A stretch of DNA of 38,457 bases from JAAFIP01 sp043772355. Its GTDB lineage: Bacteria; Pseudomonadota; Gammaproteobacteria; Burkholderiales; Burkholderiaceae_C. How positions within the stretch are numbered: the first letter of the stretch is position 1; each line of letters opens with the position of its first letter. Under the pieces are notes generated by a model that was not told the DNA's origin, searched no databases, and saw nothing but the letters and a program-made list of their open reading frames with translations. Location: contig JAYVGI010000111.1 of the NCBI GenBank assembly GCA_043772355.1, forward strand, positions 1-38,457, given 5' to 3'. This document shows, in pieces, positions 23,337 through 30,923 of this stretch. Both the position numbers and the translations under genes were made by a program.

Positions 23337-24842
23337 TTTGTCGTTGTGGGCCAGGCAAGTGCGTCCAATGTTTACTGCCCCAAGCGCTCTGGCCGCTGCC
23401 AAGCCGCTGCGCACTGCGCCTTCTAGCGTTGCAGGGTAGGGCCCCTCCACATAGTCGCCGCAGGCCAGCACGCCCTTGGCTATCCGCATGGCGGGGCGTT
23501 GCAGGCCTGGGGTGCAGGCGAAGGTGGCGCGCTTTTCTACGATGGTTTTGAGCGGCTGCAAGTCGGGCAAGCCAAGTTGTGCGCGGCCTTGGGCTATGAC
23601 TTGCTGCTCTAGCGTGGCCGCGTCGCCGCTGCTGGCGCTGACTACAAAGGCTAATACGCCCGCTTGGCCGCTGAGCGCGCCCCGGTCAAACACAAACTGC
23701 GCGGGCTGGGGCGCAGTGCTGTTGCTGCAGCTATTGCTATTGCTATTGCTATTGCTATTGCTATTGCTATTGCTATTGCTATTGCTATTGCTATTGCTGC
23801 TGCGCAGGGCCATCACGGCTTGTGGCAACCGGGCACTGGCGCTGTGGGCGTAGACGGTGGTGATGGCCTCGTGTGGCAAGGCCTCGGTGCAGGTGGCCCA
23901 CGCGGCCGCATCACTGGCTTGGGCGTCTGCGCTACCAGCTTGTAGCGTGCGCACCAAGCGTGCGGCCTCCCAAGCCGGTGTGGCGATGATCACCGCATCA
24001 TATTTTTCAGCGATATGGGCCGTTAGCCGGTAAGAATATTGCGGGAGCAGCTCATGTTTTAATAGTGATGGTAAGTCGCTTACGCGCTGGCCTAGCTGCA
24101 CCTGCGCGCCGTTTTCCACCAGCCATTGCACTGCGGCGCTGGGAAATAGGGTGCCTAAATCGGTGCGCGGCAGCAGCATGTTGCTGCCCGCTATGTGGGC
24201 CGATCCTTGGGCAGAAGAGGGTGCAAACAGTGCGTCGCGCATCACCGTTAAAAACACGCTGGCACTAGCGCGCTCGGTGGGGGTGTTCAGCGCGGAGACG
24301 ACCAAGGGGTCGATCATGTCCGCCATCACGCGCTGGCTGATGCCGCCGCACAGCTGCGCCACGCTGTAGTGCGCCGGGCAGGCAAAGCCGCTGCGCCGCC
24401 AGGCATCGGCCGCGCGTAGCAAAGACAGCTTGTCGCCCAGGCTCCAGCCCTTGGCCTGGAAGATGCCCGCCGCCACGTCCAGGCCCGCAAACCAGGGCTT
24501 GCTCCAGTCGGGCAGGGCGAGGCCGCTGCCATCCGGGTAGCGCAGCGTGAGCGGCATGCGCAGCAAGGCGCTGCCGGTGTCTACACCCACGTCGCGCAGG
24601 AGCTGCAGGGTGTGGCTGTAGGCACCGATGAGGATGTGCTGGCCGTTGTCCAGCGTGGACTGCGTGCCATCAGGTAAAGTGACGCTCAATGCTCTAGCCC
24701 TTCCACCTATTGCGCGGGACGCTTCTAAAACTGTAGCTTGGTGGCCCAGGCGCGTGGCCTCCACGGCGGCAGCCAGGCCTGCCCAACCTGCGCCAATCAC
24801 TAGTACCCGTACGGGCTCAGGTCTCCCATTTCCCAAAATCAT
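23316..24842 (-). CDS. hpnE: HpnE-like FAD-dependent hydroxysqualene dehydroxylase/desaturase
   Basis: Flavin amine-oxidase-type protein of 508 residues. It begins VRVLVIGAGWAGLAAAVEATRLGH, continues with ASRAIGGRAR and NGQHILIGAY (the HpnE signature), and ends with ACGDYVEGPYPATLEGAVRSG. HpnE converts hydroxysqualene to squalene with HpnC and HpnD; neither partner is encoded here, so a role on carotenoid-like substrates is possible. Three oddities stand out: an Asn-Ser repeat of about 26 residues in front of FVFDRG, made by an 11-unit hexanucleotide repeat; a repeat-derived segment HELLPQYSYR; and a C-terminus EQLFIQ supplied by an interspersed repeat. The start at 24842 overlaps the end of a transposase remnant. 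Confidence 0.88.
   Translation of the reverse strand: MILGNGRPEPVRVLVIGAGWAGLAAAVEATRLGHQATVLEASRAIGGRARALSVTLPDGTQSTLDNGQHILIGAYSHTLQLLRDVGVDTGSALLRMPLTLRYPDGSGLALPDWSKPWFAGLDVAAGIFQAKGWSLGDKLSLLRAADAWRRSGFACPAHYSVAQLCGGISQRVMADMIDPLVVSALNTPTERASASVFLTVMRDALFAPSSAQGSAHIAGSNMLLPRTDLGTLFPSAAVQWLVENGAQVQLGQRVSDLPSLLKHELLPQYSYRLTAHIAEKYDAVIIATPAWEAARLVRTLQAGSADAQASDAAAWATCTEALPHEAITTVYAHSASARLPQAVMALRSSNSNSNSNSNSNSNSNSNSNSNSCSNSTAPQPAQFVFDRGALSGQAGVLAFVVSASSGDAATLEQQVIAQGRAQLGLPDLQPLKTIVEKRATFACTPGLQRPAMRIAKGVLACGDYVEGPYPATLEGAVRSGLAAARALGAVNIGRTCLAHNDKEQLFIQ
23731..23796. repeat. Eleven perfect CTATTG hexanucleotide repeats inside hpnE
   Basis: The 66 bases are eleven uninterrupted copies of CTATTG on the plus strand; the minus-strand coding frame reads alternating Asn and Ser. 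Imperfect copies (CTGCAG, CTGCTG) flank it. Unit gain or loss keeps the reading frame and would only change loop length in the protein. Confidence 0.97.
24033..24062. repeat. Interspersed repeat fragment embedded in hpnE coding sequence
   Basis: The stretch AAGAATATTGCGGGAGCAGCT matches the intergenic repeat at about 23296-23316 almost base for base, but lies inside hpnE and is translated as part of ELLPQYSY. It keeps the reading frame. Confidence 0.7.
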
Positions 24843-25035
24843 CTTTCGTAATCAGCCACTATGCGGCTGATCGTAGAGGGGGGCACTTTACACGCGATAG
24901 CCATGGCCGTTTGCGTGTGCCCACCCTGGTTAAACGCGTTGGCAATAGGCTGCTTACGCTCTTCTTTGCATTGTGCCTTGAGTTTCGCATGGTTTTGCAA
25001 GTCGCTGTCCTTGGCAGGCGCAGGTAGAACTGCAC
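24839..25035 (-). pseudogene. Remnant of a REP-associated transposase C-terminus
   Basis: Read on the minus strand to the TGA at 24841-24839, the frame gives LQNHAKLKAQCKEERKQPIA, then AFNQGGHTQTAMAIACKV and STISRIVADYE. This resembles the C-terminal helix-turn-helix of RAYT-type Y1 transposases in Burkholderiales. No start codon or catalytic HUH/Tyr domain is present upstream, and the frame is closed by a stop near 25127. Its stop overlaps the hpnE start (ATGA), probably by accident of insertion and decay. Confidence 0.5.
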
Positions 25036-25279
25036 CCTGGAAGAAGAACTGGCGCTGCTGGAGCCCTTTTGGGGGTGTGCCAAGGAAGGCGCCGTGCTGG
25101 TGGCACTTTGCCCTTCCTTACCGAGCGCTTGACCAAGTCGCCCATACACAGTCCAAGCTCGCACCATCCAGCCAGACAAATCTTTTCCCGCTGCATAAAC
25201 TAGCTAAAATCTCACCCAAGCCAAGAAAATTATTGCGCGAGCAGCTACAACATCCATAGTAATCAGAAAGACCCAAACC
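24843..25279. other. Intergenic region between hpnE and the MetE-like gene
   Basis: Besides the transposase remnant (to about 25035) and a repeat copy near 25205-25257, I see no gene. A plus-strand reading of 132 codons is open through the segment but has Trp- and Cys-rich composition with no family resemblance, as expected for a shadow of the remnant. The MetE promoter must lie between about 25140 and 25279. Confidence 0.55.
25205..25257. repeat. Comamonadaceae-type interspersed repeat, copy 4
   Basis: AGCTAAAATCTCACCCAAGCC followed by AAGAAAATTATTGCGCGAGCAGCTAC has the same layout as the copy at 23272-23336 (…AAGAAGGATATTGCGGGAGCAGCTA). It lies just upstream of the MetE-like gene and ends 22 bases before its ATG. 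Confidence 0.6.
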
Positions 25280-26299
25280 ATGTTTGAAACCACCATCGCA
25301 GGCAGCCTGCCCAAACCCGCCTGGCTCTCCGAAACCCAAAAACTCTGGCCCCAGTGGAAGGCCGAAGGCGCAGAGCTGGCGCAGGCCAAGCTGGATGCCA
25401 CGCTGCTGTGGATCAAGGCGCAGGAAGACGCGGGTCTGGACATCATTGGCGACGGCGAGCAGTCGCGCCAGCACTTTGTGCACGGCTTTTTGGAGCAGGT
25501 GGAGGGCATTGATTTTGAGCACAAGGTCACCATGGGCATCCGCGACATCCGCTACGACGCGCAGGTGCCGCAAGTTATTTCTGCACTCAAACTCAAAGGC
25601 CGCGTGCACGGCACCGAGGCGCGCTTTTTGCGTGCGCACACCAAAAAGAAAATCAAGTTCACCATGCCCGGCCCGATGACCATTGTGGACACCGTGGCCG
25701 ACCGCTTCTACGGCGACAAGGTGAAGATGGCCTACGCCTTTGCCGAGCTGCTCAACCAAGAGGCGCTGGCCTTGCAGGCCGAGGGCGTGGACATCATTCA
25801 GTTTGATGAACCGGCCTTCAACGTGTACATGAAAGACGCTGCTGATTGGGGTGTGAAGGCGCTGGAAATTGCCGCACGTGGCCTGACCTGTACCACGGCA
25901 GTGCACATCTGCTACGGCTACGGCATCAAGGCTAACGACGACTGGAAGAACACCCTGGGCGACCAGTGGCGCCAGTATGCCGACGTGTTCCCGGCGCTGG
26001 CCAAAAGCAGCATCAAACAGGTCAGCCTGGAGTGCTTCCAAAGCCATGTGCCGCCTGACTTGATGAAGCTCTTGGCAGGCAAAGACGTGATGGTCGGCGT
26101 AATCAACGTGGCCAGCGACGTGATCGAAACACCCGAGCAAATTGCCGACACCATCGGCACCGCGCTGCAATACGTGCCCAAAGACAGGCTTTTCCCCTGC
26201 ACCAACTGCGGCCTGGCCCCCATGAGCCGCGAGGTGGCCATGAAAAAACTGCAAGCCTTGGGCTTGGGCGCGGCGTTGGCGCGCAGCCGCTATGCCTGA
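25280..26299 (+). CDS. Core-MetE methionine synthase (C-terminal domain only)
   Basis: Cobalamin-independent methionine synthase-like protein of 339 residues, equal to the C-terminal catalytic barrel of MetE without the N-terminal folate domain. The start TTIAGSLPKPAWL, the substrate pocket DGEQSRQHFVHGF, and the zinc ligands in AVHICYGYG (His, Cys), SLECF (Glu) and CTNCGLAPM (Cys) are visible. Such short forms transfer methyl groups to homocysteine from donors other than the usual folate, or via a separate protein; the donor is unknown here. It lies 78 bases before the nitrile hydratase genes, but a functional link is unproven. Confidence 0.9.
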   Translation: MFETTIAGSLPKPAWLSETQKLWPQWKAEGAELAQAKLDATLLWIKAQEDAGLDIIGDGEQSRQHFVHGFLEQVEGIDFEHKVTMGIRDIRYDAQVPQVISALKLKGRVHGTEARFLRAHTKKKIKFTMPGPMTIVDTVADRFYGDKVKMAYAFAELLNQEALALQAEGVDIIQFDEPAFNVYMKDAADWGVKALEIAARGLTCTTAVHICYGYGIKANDDWKNTLGDQWRQYADVFPALAKSSIKQVSLECFQSHVPPDLMKLLAGKDVMVGVINVASDVIETPEQIADTIGTALQYVPKDRLFPCTNCGLAPMSREVAMKKLQALGLGAALARSRYA

Positions 26300-26328
26300 T
26301 GTTTGGGGCAGGCTGAGGGTTTTAAGTA

Positions 26329-26365
26329 ACGCAAAAAACGCAAAAAATTCGCGAAAAGCGCAAAA
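26329..26365 (+). repeat. CGCAAAAAACGC-type repeat before nitrile hydratase
   Basis: ACGCAAAAAACGCAAAAAATTCGCGAAAAGCGC carries the same 12-mer as the inverted repeat at 10572-10649, with a small dyad TTCGCGAA in its middle. It fills most of the gap between the MetE-like gene and nthA. Confidence 0.7.
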
Positions 26366-26377
26366 TTGGAAATGACT

Positions 26378-26974
26378 ATGTCTGTCTTAACCGAACCGTT
26401 TTCTAATGCTGCCTCAGTTGAACTGCGCGCAGATGCCATTGAGTCGGTGCTGCACGCGCGCGGCATGGAGCCAGCCGCATTTATCGACCAAGCCAACCAT
26501 TTGTATGAGGAAACTTGGCTGCCGCAAAACGGCGCGCGCGTGGTGGCCAAGGCTTGGACGGATGCAGCGTTTAAAGAGCGCCTGCTGGCCAACGGCAAGA
26601 GCGCCGTGGCCGAGCTGGGCCTGGACATGCCGCGCCACCATCGGCATTTGGTGGCACTGCAAAATACCGCCAGCGTGCATAACGTGATCTGCTGCACCCT
26701 GTGCTCGTGCACGGCATTCACCATCATCGGCCTGCCGCCCGATTGGTACAAAGACCTGGAGTACCGTGCGCGTGTGGTGCGTGAGTCGCGCACCGTGCTG
26801 CGCGAGATGGGGCTGGATCTGCCGACCGAGATGGAAGTTCGCGTGTGGGACACCACCGCAGACACCCGCTACATGGTGCTGCCTGAGCAACCGCCACACA
26901 CGCTCGGCTGGGCTGAAGACAAACTCGCCGCACTGGTTACCCAAGACGCGATGATCGGTGTTGCGCGGCTTTGA
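26378..26974 (+). CDS. nthA: Nitrile hydratase alpha subunit (cobalt type)
   Basis: Metal-binding subunit of the enzyme that hydrates nitriles to amides, 198 residues. The metal site is C106-T-L-C109-S-C111; Thr in the second position indicates the cobalt type. The residue before the motif is an extra Cys (C105) where Val is usual. The following IIGLPPDWYKDLEYRARVVRESRTVL is strongly conserved in the family. I chose ATG 26378, with GGA a few bases upstream; ATG 26372 is a close alternative. Thiocyanate hydrolase gamma is a relative, but the beta-subunit gene downstream fits nitrile hydratase better. Confidence 0.93.
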   Translation: MSVLTEPFSNAASVELRADAIESVLHARGMEPAAFIDQANHLYEETWLPQNGARVVAKAWTDAAFKERLLANGKSAVAELGLDMPRHHRHLVALQNTASVHNVICCTLCSCTAFTIIGLPPDWYKDLEYRARVVRESRTVLREMGLDLPTEMEVRVWDTTADTRYMVLPEQPPHTLGWAEDKLAALVTQDAMIGVARL

Positions 26975-27047
26975 GCCAGCGCTATTTTTTCACAAAGCCG
27001 TAGCTTCACCACGCAGTCACCCGGCAGTCAATACAAGGAGCCTCACC

Positions 27048-27668
27048 ATGGACGGCATGCACGATTTAGGCGGCAAACAAGGCTTTGGCCGCGTGCGCTA
27101 CGCGCCCCAGGCCCCCGTCTTCCACGCCGCGTGGGAGCGGCGCGTCAACGCCATGTATTCTCTGGCCGTCAAGCACGGCGTGTTCAACATGGACGAATAC
27201 CGCCACGCCATCGAACGTATGGAGCCGCGCCACTACCTGGCCGCAGGCTACTACGAACGCACCCTCACTAGTTTGGCTACTTTATGCGTGGAAAAAGGCT
27301 TAACAACGCAGGGCGAGCTGGAGCGCATGGCGGGCGGCACGTTCCCCTTGGCATCGCCCAGCGCAGCAGGCCGATCCAACGTAGCTGAGAGGCAAAGCTT
27401 CAAACCCGGCGACACCGTGCAGGTGCGCACCGACCACGTCCCCGGCCACCACCGCCTGCCCGCCTACATTCGCGGCAAAACCGGCGTGGTGGTAGGCGTG
27501 TCGCCCGTCTATCCCTTCCCCGATGCGCACGCCCACGGCGTGCCAGCCGATGACGAGCCGACCTACGATGTACGCTTTAGCACCAGCGATCTGTGGCCCG
27601 CGTCGGCAGACAAGGCCTCTGTGCATGTGGGCGTTTTCCAAAGCTATCTTGAACGCGCTGCGGCATGA
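27048..27668 (+). CDS. nthB: Nitrile hydratase beta subunit
   Basis: Partner subunit of 206 residues, beginning with the hallmark MDGMHDLGGKQGFGRV. Residues 25-100 are the helical domain that embraces the alpha subunit; the C-terminal part (FKPGDTVQVR, HHRLPAYIRGKTGVV, TYDVRF, LW) is the SH3-like barrel of the family. A good ribosome site (AAGGAG, 27035-27040) sets the start at 27048. Its stop overlaps the cupin gene (ATGA). No P47K/CobW-type activator is seen in the cluster. Confidence 0.95.
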   Translation: MDGMHDLGGKQGFGRVRYAPQAPVFHAAWERRVNAMYSLAVKHGVFNMDEYRHAIERMEPRHYLAAGYYERTLTSLATLCVEKGLTTQGELERMAGGTFPLASPSAAGRSNVAERQSFKPGDTVQVRTDHVPGHHRLPAYIRGKTGVVVGVSPVYPFPDAHAHGVPADDEPTYDVRFSTSDLWPASADKASVHVGVFQSYLERAAA

Positions 27669-28147
27669 CCGAACCCATCCATCCCCCCACCGACTGGAAA
27701 CACGACGGCGTGCGCGTCGTGCCCGCAGGTCAGCTCGACAGCAACGTGCCCTCCACCCCCGGCATGCAGCGAAAAGCCGCCATCAACTTTGCACGCGTCG
27801 GCGCGCAAAAGCTCTGGGCTGGCACGGTGCACATCCACCCCAATGCCAAAACCGGCGCGCACCACCACGGCCCCCTGGAGAGCGTAATCTACGTCGTCAA
27901 AGGCCGCGCCCGCATGCGCTGGGGCGAACAGCTAGAGTTCACCGCCGAGGCAGGCCCCGGCGACTTCATCTACGTGCCGCCCTACGTGCCCCACCAAGAG
28001 ATCAACGCCAGCGCCACCGAAACGCTGGAGTGCGTCCTGTGCCGCAGCGACGGCCAAGCCATCGCGGTGAACCTGCCGATTGAGCCAAAAGAAAAGCCCG
28101 AGACGGTGCTGTGGATAGACCCGACGCACCCGCATGGGGGCGTGTAG
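27665..28147 (+). CDS. Cupin-domain protein of the nitrile hydratase operon
   Basis: Small beta-barrel protein of 160 residues. Metal-binding cupin motifs are visible: GAHHHGPLESVIYVVKG (motif 1, GX(5)HXH-like with the Glu) and PGDFIYVPPYVPHQEIN (motif 2 with His). Its ATG overlaps the nthB stop by four bases, so it is made together with nitrile hydratase. It could help load metal, isomerise a substrate or process the amide or nitrile; none is proven. Confidence 0.88.
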   Translation: MTEPIHPPTDWKHDGVRVVPAGQLDSNVPSTPGMQRKAAINFARVGAQKLWAGTVHIHPNAKTGAHHHGPLESVIYVVKGRARMRWGEQLEFTAEAGPGDFIYVPPYVPHQEINASATETLECVLCRSDGQAIAVNLPIEPKEKPETVLWIDPTHPHGGV

Positions 28148-28226
28148 CTGCGCAAGCGTTGCAATGACATTCACCGCCGTTGCTTGGAGGCGACGATTCT
28201 GGAAGAGGTGCTGGTAAAGTCTGGCC

Positions 28227-28967
28227 ATGCCTCCATTGCAGCATCCTGAAATCATCGAAGTGTGGGAGCGTGCCGATCAAGGGCACGCTAATGCCTATCG
28301 TTGTGGCGCTGATGATGGTCGCAGTTACTACGTCAAGAGTCTGGGTACTACGTGGCGTGGCTTAGCCTGCGAATGGGTGGCTGCCAGATTGGCGTTGGCG
28401 TTTGGCTTGCCCATAGCACCCTTTGCCCAAGTTTCGATAGACGAGGACTTTGCCCGGTTCTTGCAGCTAGACGGGAATCGGCATTTGGTGGCGGGCTTGG
28501 CGTTTGGCTCGCAGGTTGCACCGCATACACGGGAATTTGAGCCAACGCTTTTACCCAAGTGCAAAGCATCGTTTCGGCGCGACTTGGTTGCCTTTGATTG
28601 GTGGGTGCATAACGCGGACCGCACCTTGGGTGACTACGCAGGCAATCCTAACCTTTTGTGGGATACAGAACGGGCCGTGCCGGTCGTTATTGACCACAAC
28701 ATGGCGTTTGACCAAGAGTTTGAGCCGGGCAAGTTCCTGGAAACCCATATTTTTCGTGCTGATCTGGCTGATATCCAGAGTGATTTGGTCATGCGTGCTG
28801 AATATGAGCAACGGTTTTCAGCTTTAGTGCCCTTACTCAGCACCATTTGGGCTGAATTGCCTCAAAATTGGGTAGAAAATGAAGACGGTGGCATTCGCTT
28901 TTTACAATCCGATTTCTTGTCTGGTCTAAATCGCGTGAATCAGCCACGTTTTTGGGATACCGTTTAA
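28227..28967 (+). CDS. HipA-like kinase-domain protein
   Basis: Protein of 246 residues related to the HipA serine/threonine kinase fold, without the N-terminal HipA subdomain. The nucleotide-proximal Lys is probably in YYVKSLG; the catalytic loop is FDWWVHNADRTLGDYAGNPNLLWD (HNADR with Asp, then Asn), followed by VVIDHNMAFD in the metal-binding DFG position. It starts at ATG 28227 and ends 15 bases before a DUF3037 gene. HipA-like plus DUF3037 pairs recur in bacteria and look like toxin-antitoxin or defence modules; the activity here is inference. Confidence 0.85.
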   Translation: MPPLQHPEIIEVWERADQGHANAYRCGADDGRSYYVKSLGTTWRGLACEWVAARLALAFGLPIAPFAQVSIDEDFARFLQLDGNRHLVAGLAFGSQVAPHTREFEPTLLPKCKASFRRDLVAFDWWVHNADRTLGDYAGNPNLLWDTERAVPVVIDHNMAFDQEFEPGKFLETHIFRADLADIQSDLVMRAEYEQRFSALVPLLSTIWAELPQNWVENEDGGIRFLQSDFLSGLNRVNQPRFWDTV

Positions 28968-28982
28968 ACGCCATTACGCAAC

Positions 28983-29807
28983 ATGAAACGCCTTTTCGCA
29001 CACTACACCCTGATTCGCTTGCTCCCGCAGGCGGACGCGGGCGAGTTCGCCAATATCGGCGTGGTGCTGGCCTGCCCGGAGACGGGATACTTTGGCTTCA
29101 GGCTGATGAAAAAGCAGCGTCGCGTGACGCAATTCTTTGAAGAGATTACCCGAGACCTGTTGACCAAGCTGCGCAAAGAGTTGACCGCAGAGCTCAACCA
29201 TGTGCATGGCATGGTTGCAGACAGATATGTACGAGCCGAATTGGTTCAGGTGATGCAGGATCTTGCGAAGCCGCGTGAGTCGCTGGTGAGGTATGCACCG
29301 CTGCGCGGACTGATGACCGAAGACCCTGCACAAGATCTGGAAAAACTGTTCGAGCGCTATGTGCAACGTGATTTCAGCGTGGCACCGCAATACCACGAGC
29401 AAGCGTTAGTGCGCCTGGTAAAGCGTACCTTGGCTGCCGGAAAGCTGGATGACGCATTTGTTGCGGACGATGTTGGGACCGACGACTTTCATGTCCGCTT
29501 GCCGTTTGTTCACGAGCATGGTGGGTTAAAAGTTGCGGCCATTAAGCCGCTGGATCTGACCCAAGATGAGCCCACCAAGATCTACACCCATGGTGATGCG
29601 TGGCTTGGACACATTCGCCGTTTGAAGGCGCTGCATCTACAGCCCAAGGGCTTTCTGATAGCAGCGGAAGGCCCGGCCGTCGATGATGTGAAGCGGTTTC
29701 GCGCTTACCAGGACATTGTTGACGAGCTGCGCGCGCTTGACGTAACGGTGGTTGACCGGGCCGATGCCCACGGCATTGTCGAGTTCGCCAAAACTTACGT
29801 GCAGTAA
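28983..29807 (+). CDS. DUF3037-domain protein paired with HipA-like kinase
   Basis: Protein of 274 residues whose N-terminus HYTLIRLLPQADAGEFANIGVVLACPETGYFGFRL is the DUF3037 signature. The remainder is predicted helical with a basic middle part. No known catalytic motif is seen. It follows the HipA-like gene after 15 bases and nothing else shares the strand, so the two form a bicistronic module. It may be a substrate, target or antidote of the kinase; function unknown. Confidence 0.85.
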   Translation: MKRLFAHYTLIRLLPQADAGEFANIGVVLACPETGYFGFRLMKKQRRVTQFFEEITRDLLTKLRKELTAELNHVHGMVADRYVRAELVQVMQDLAKPRESLVRYAPLRGLMTEDPAQDLEKLFERYVQRDFSVAPQYHEQALVRLVKRTLAAGKLDDAFVADDVGTDDFHVRLPFVHEHGGLKVAAIKPLDLTQDEPTKIYTHGDAWLGHIRRLKALHLQPKGFLIAAEGPAVDDVKRFRAYQDIVDELRALDVTVVDRADAHGIVEFAKTYVQ

Positions 29808-29814
29808 GCGGTAT

Positions 29815-30093
29815 TTACTGACGTAGCAGCCGCTTCCCCGCATCCGTAAACTTCCACCAAGCCAGCGCTTCACCCGACTCCAGGTAATGCCTGGCCGCCA
29901 TCAGTGTATAGAGCACACACGGGTCGTGCCGCCGGCCCATGGGGGCGGTAAGGCACAGATAGGTGGTCAGAGGGGCGTGCGTTGCCAGCTCGGCAGGGTT
30001 GTGGATGCCCAGACCGCGCAAGTCACCCGCAATCGACGTGTCGATGTTGGGCAAGTCTTCCAGGCGAGCGTTTGAACTGGTTTTCTTAAGCAA
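29815..30093 (-). CDS. Cdd1-family helix-hairpin-helix protein
   Basis: Small protein of 92 residues matching the 'pathogenicity locus' Cdd1 family. DLPNIDTSIAGDLRGLGI is a helix-hairpin-helix-like motif, and HDPCVLYTLMAARHYLESGEALAWWKFTDAGKRL is the conserved second half. The fold suggests nucleic-acid binding. It is encoded convergently to the DUF3037 gene with seven bases between stops. Function unknown. Confidence 0.87.
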   Translation of the reverse strand: MLKKTSSNARLEDLPNIDTSIAGDLRGLGIHNPAELATHAPLTTYLCLTAPMGRRHDPCVLYTLMAARHYLESGEALAWWKFTDAGKRLLRQ

Positions 30094-30152
30094 TTTAGGT
30101 CTGTAGCCCTATAAAATAGAGCGTAATCAGCTACAAAATCAGTAGCTGTACA
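30094..30152. repeat. Comamonadaceae-type interspersed repeat, copy 5
   Basis: GGTCTGTAGCCCTATAAAATAGAGCGTAATCAGCTAC and AATCAGTAGCTGTA resemble the other copies in word content and order but are more degenerate. It lies between the Cdd1 gene start and the peroxiredoxin stop. Confidence 0.55.
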
Positions 30153-30158
30153 GCACAC

Positions 30159-30818
30159 TTAAACCGGCTGCTTCACGATCCGCAGATACGGCTTGGGCGC
30201 CTTCCAGCCAGCTGGGAAGAGCGTCTTGGCATCTTCGTCGGCGACTGACCCGGCAATGATCACGTCATCGCCATTCTTCCAGTTCACCGGTGTAGCCACT
30301 TTGTGTTTGGCGGTGAGCTGCATCGAGTCCAGCACGCGCAGGATTTCATCAAAATTTCGGCCGGTGGTCATGGGGTAGGTCATCATCAGCTTGATCTTTT
30401 TGTCGGGGCCGATGATGAAGACTGAGCGCACTGTCGCGTTGCCTGCGGCGGTGCGGCCATCTGCGCCGCCGGTCTCGCCTGCGGGCAGCATGTTGTACAG
30501 CTTGGCCACGTTCAGGTCGGTGTCGCCAATCATGGGGTAGTTCACCTTGGCGCCTTGGGTTTCCTCAATGTCGGCGGCCCACTTGGCGTGGTTGCCTACG
30601 TCGTCTACCGACAGGCCAATCAGCTTGGCGTTGCGTTTGGTGAACTCGGGCTCGATCTTGGCCATGTAGCCCAGCTCGGTGGTGCACACGGGGGTGAAGT
30701 CTTTGGGGTGCGAGAACAAAATAGCCCACTGGTCGCCGATCCACTGGTGAAAGTCGATGCTGCCGTGGGTGGTGGCAGCGGTGAAGTTGGGGGCGGTGTC
30801 GTTGATACGTAGTGACAT
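30159..30818 (-). CDS. 1-Cys peroxiredoxin (Prx6 type)
   Basis: Thiol peroxidase of 219 residues that reduces H2O2 and organic peroxides. The active site FSHPKDFTPVCTTEL contains the peroxidatic Cys, and the long C-terminal extension (WKNGDDVIIAGSVADEDAKTLFP, PYLRIVKQP) is diagnostic of Prx6. No resolving Cys is evident. I chose the start at 30818, behind AGGA; a longer upstream reading lacks a ribosome site. It likely belongs to oxidative-stress defence. Confidence 0.95.
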   Translation of the reverse strand: MSLRINDTAPNFTAATTHGSIDFHQWIGDQWAILFSHPKDFTPVCTTELGYMAKIEPEFTKRNAKLIGLSVDDVGNHAKWAADIEETQGAKVNYPMIGDTDLNVAKLYNMLPAGETGGADGRTAAGNATVRSVFIIGPDKKIKLMMTYPMTTGRNFDEILRVLDSMQLTAKHKVATPVNWKNGDDVIIAGSVADEDAKTLFPAGWKAPKPYLRIVKQPV

Positions 30819-30923
30819 GGTGGTTCCTAAAAATGTGTAATCGTTGATGTTAGCAAATAGCGGTGGCAGTAGCACTCACCCCGATGCAATGGGAGTCTCC
30901 CGCCGATGGTGCAGCGCCAGTGT

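Noticed and set aside
23731..23796. CRISPR-like array or phase-variable on/off switch
   Set aside because: Units are six bases without spacers, and six is a multiple of three, so slippage cannot shift the frame.
24861..25259. Plus-strand 132-codon reading between hpnE and the MetE-like gene
   Set aside because: No family resemblance and odd Trp/Cys composition; the minus strand carries a recognisable transposase tail instead.
26378..27668. Thiocyanate hydrolase instead of nitrile hydratase
   Set aside because: The beta subunit is a single full-length NthB with the MDGMHDLGG start, whereas thiocyanate hydrolase splits it into two genes.
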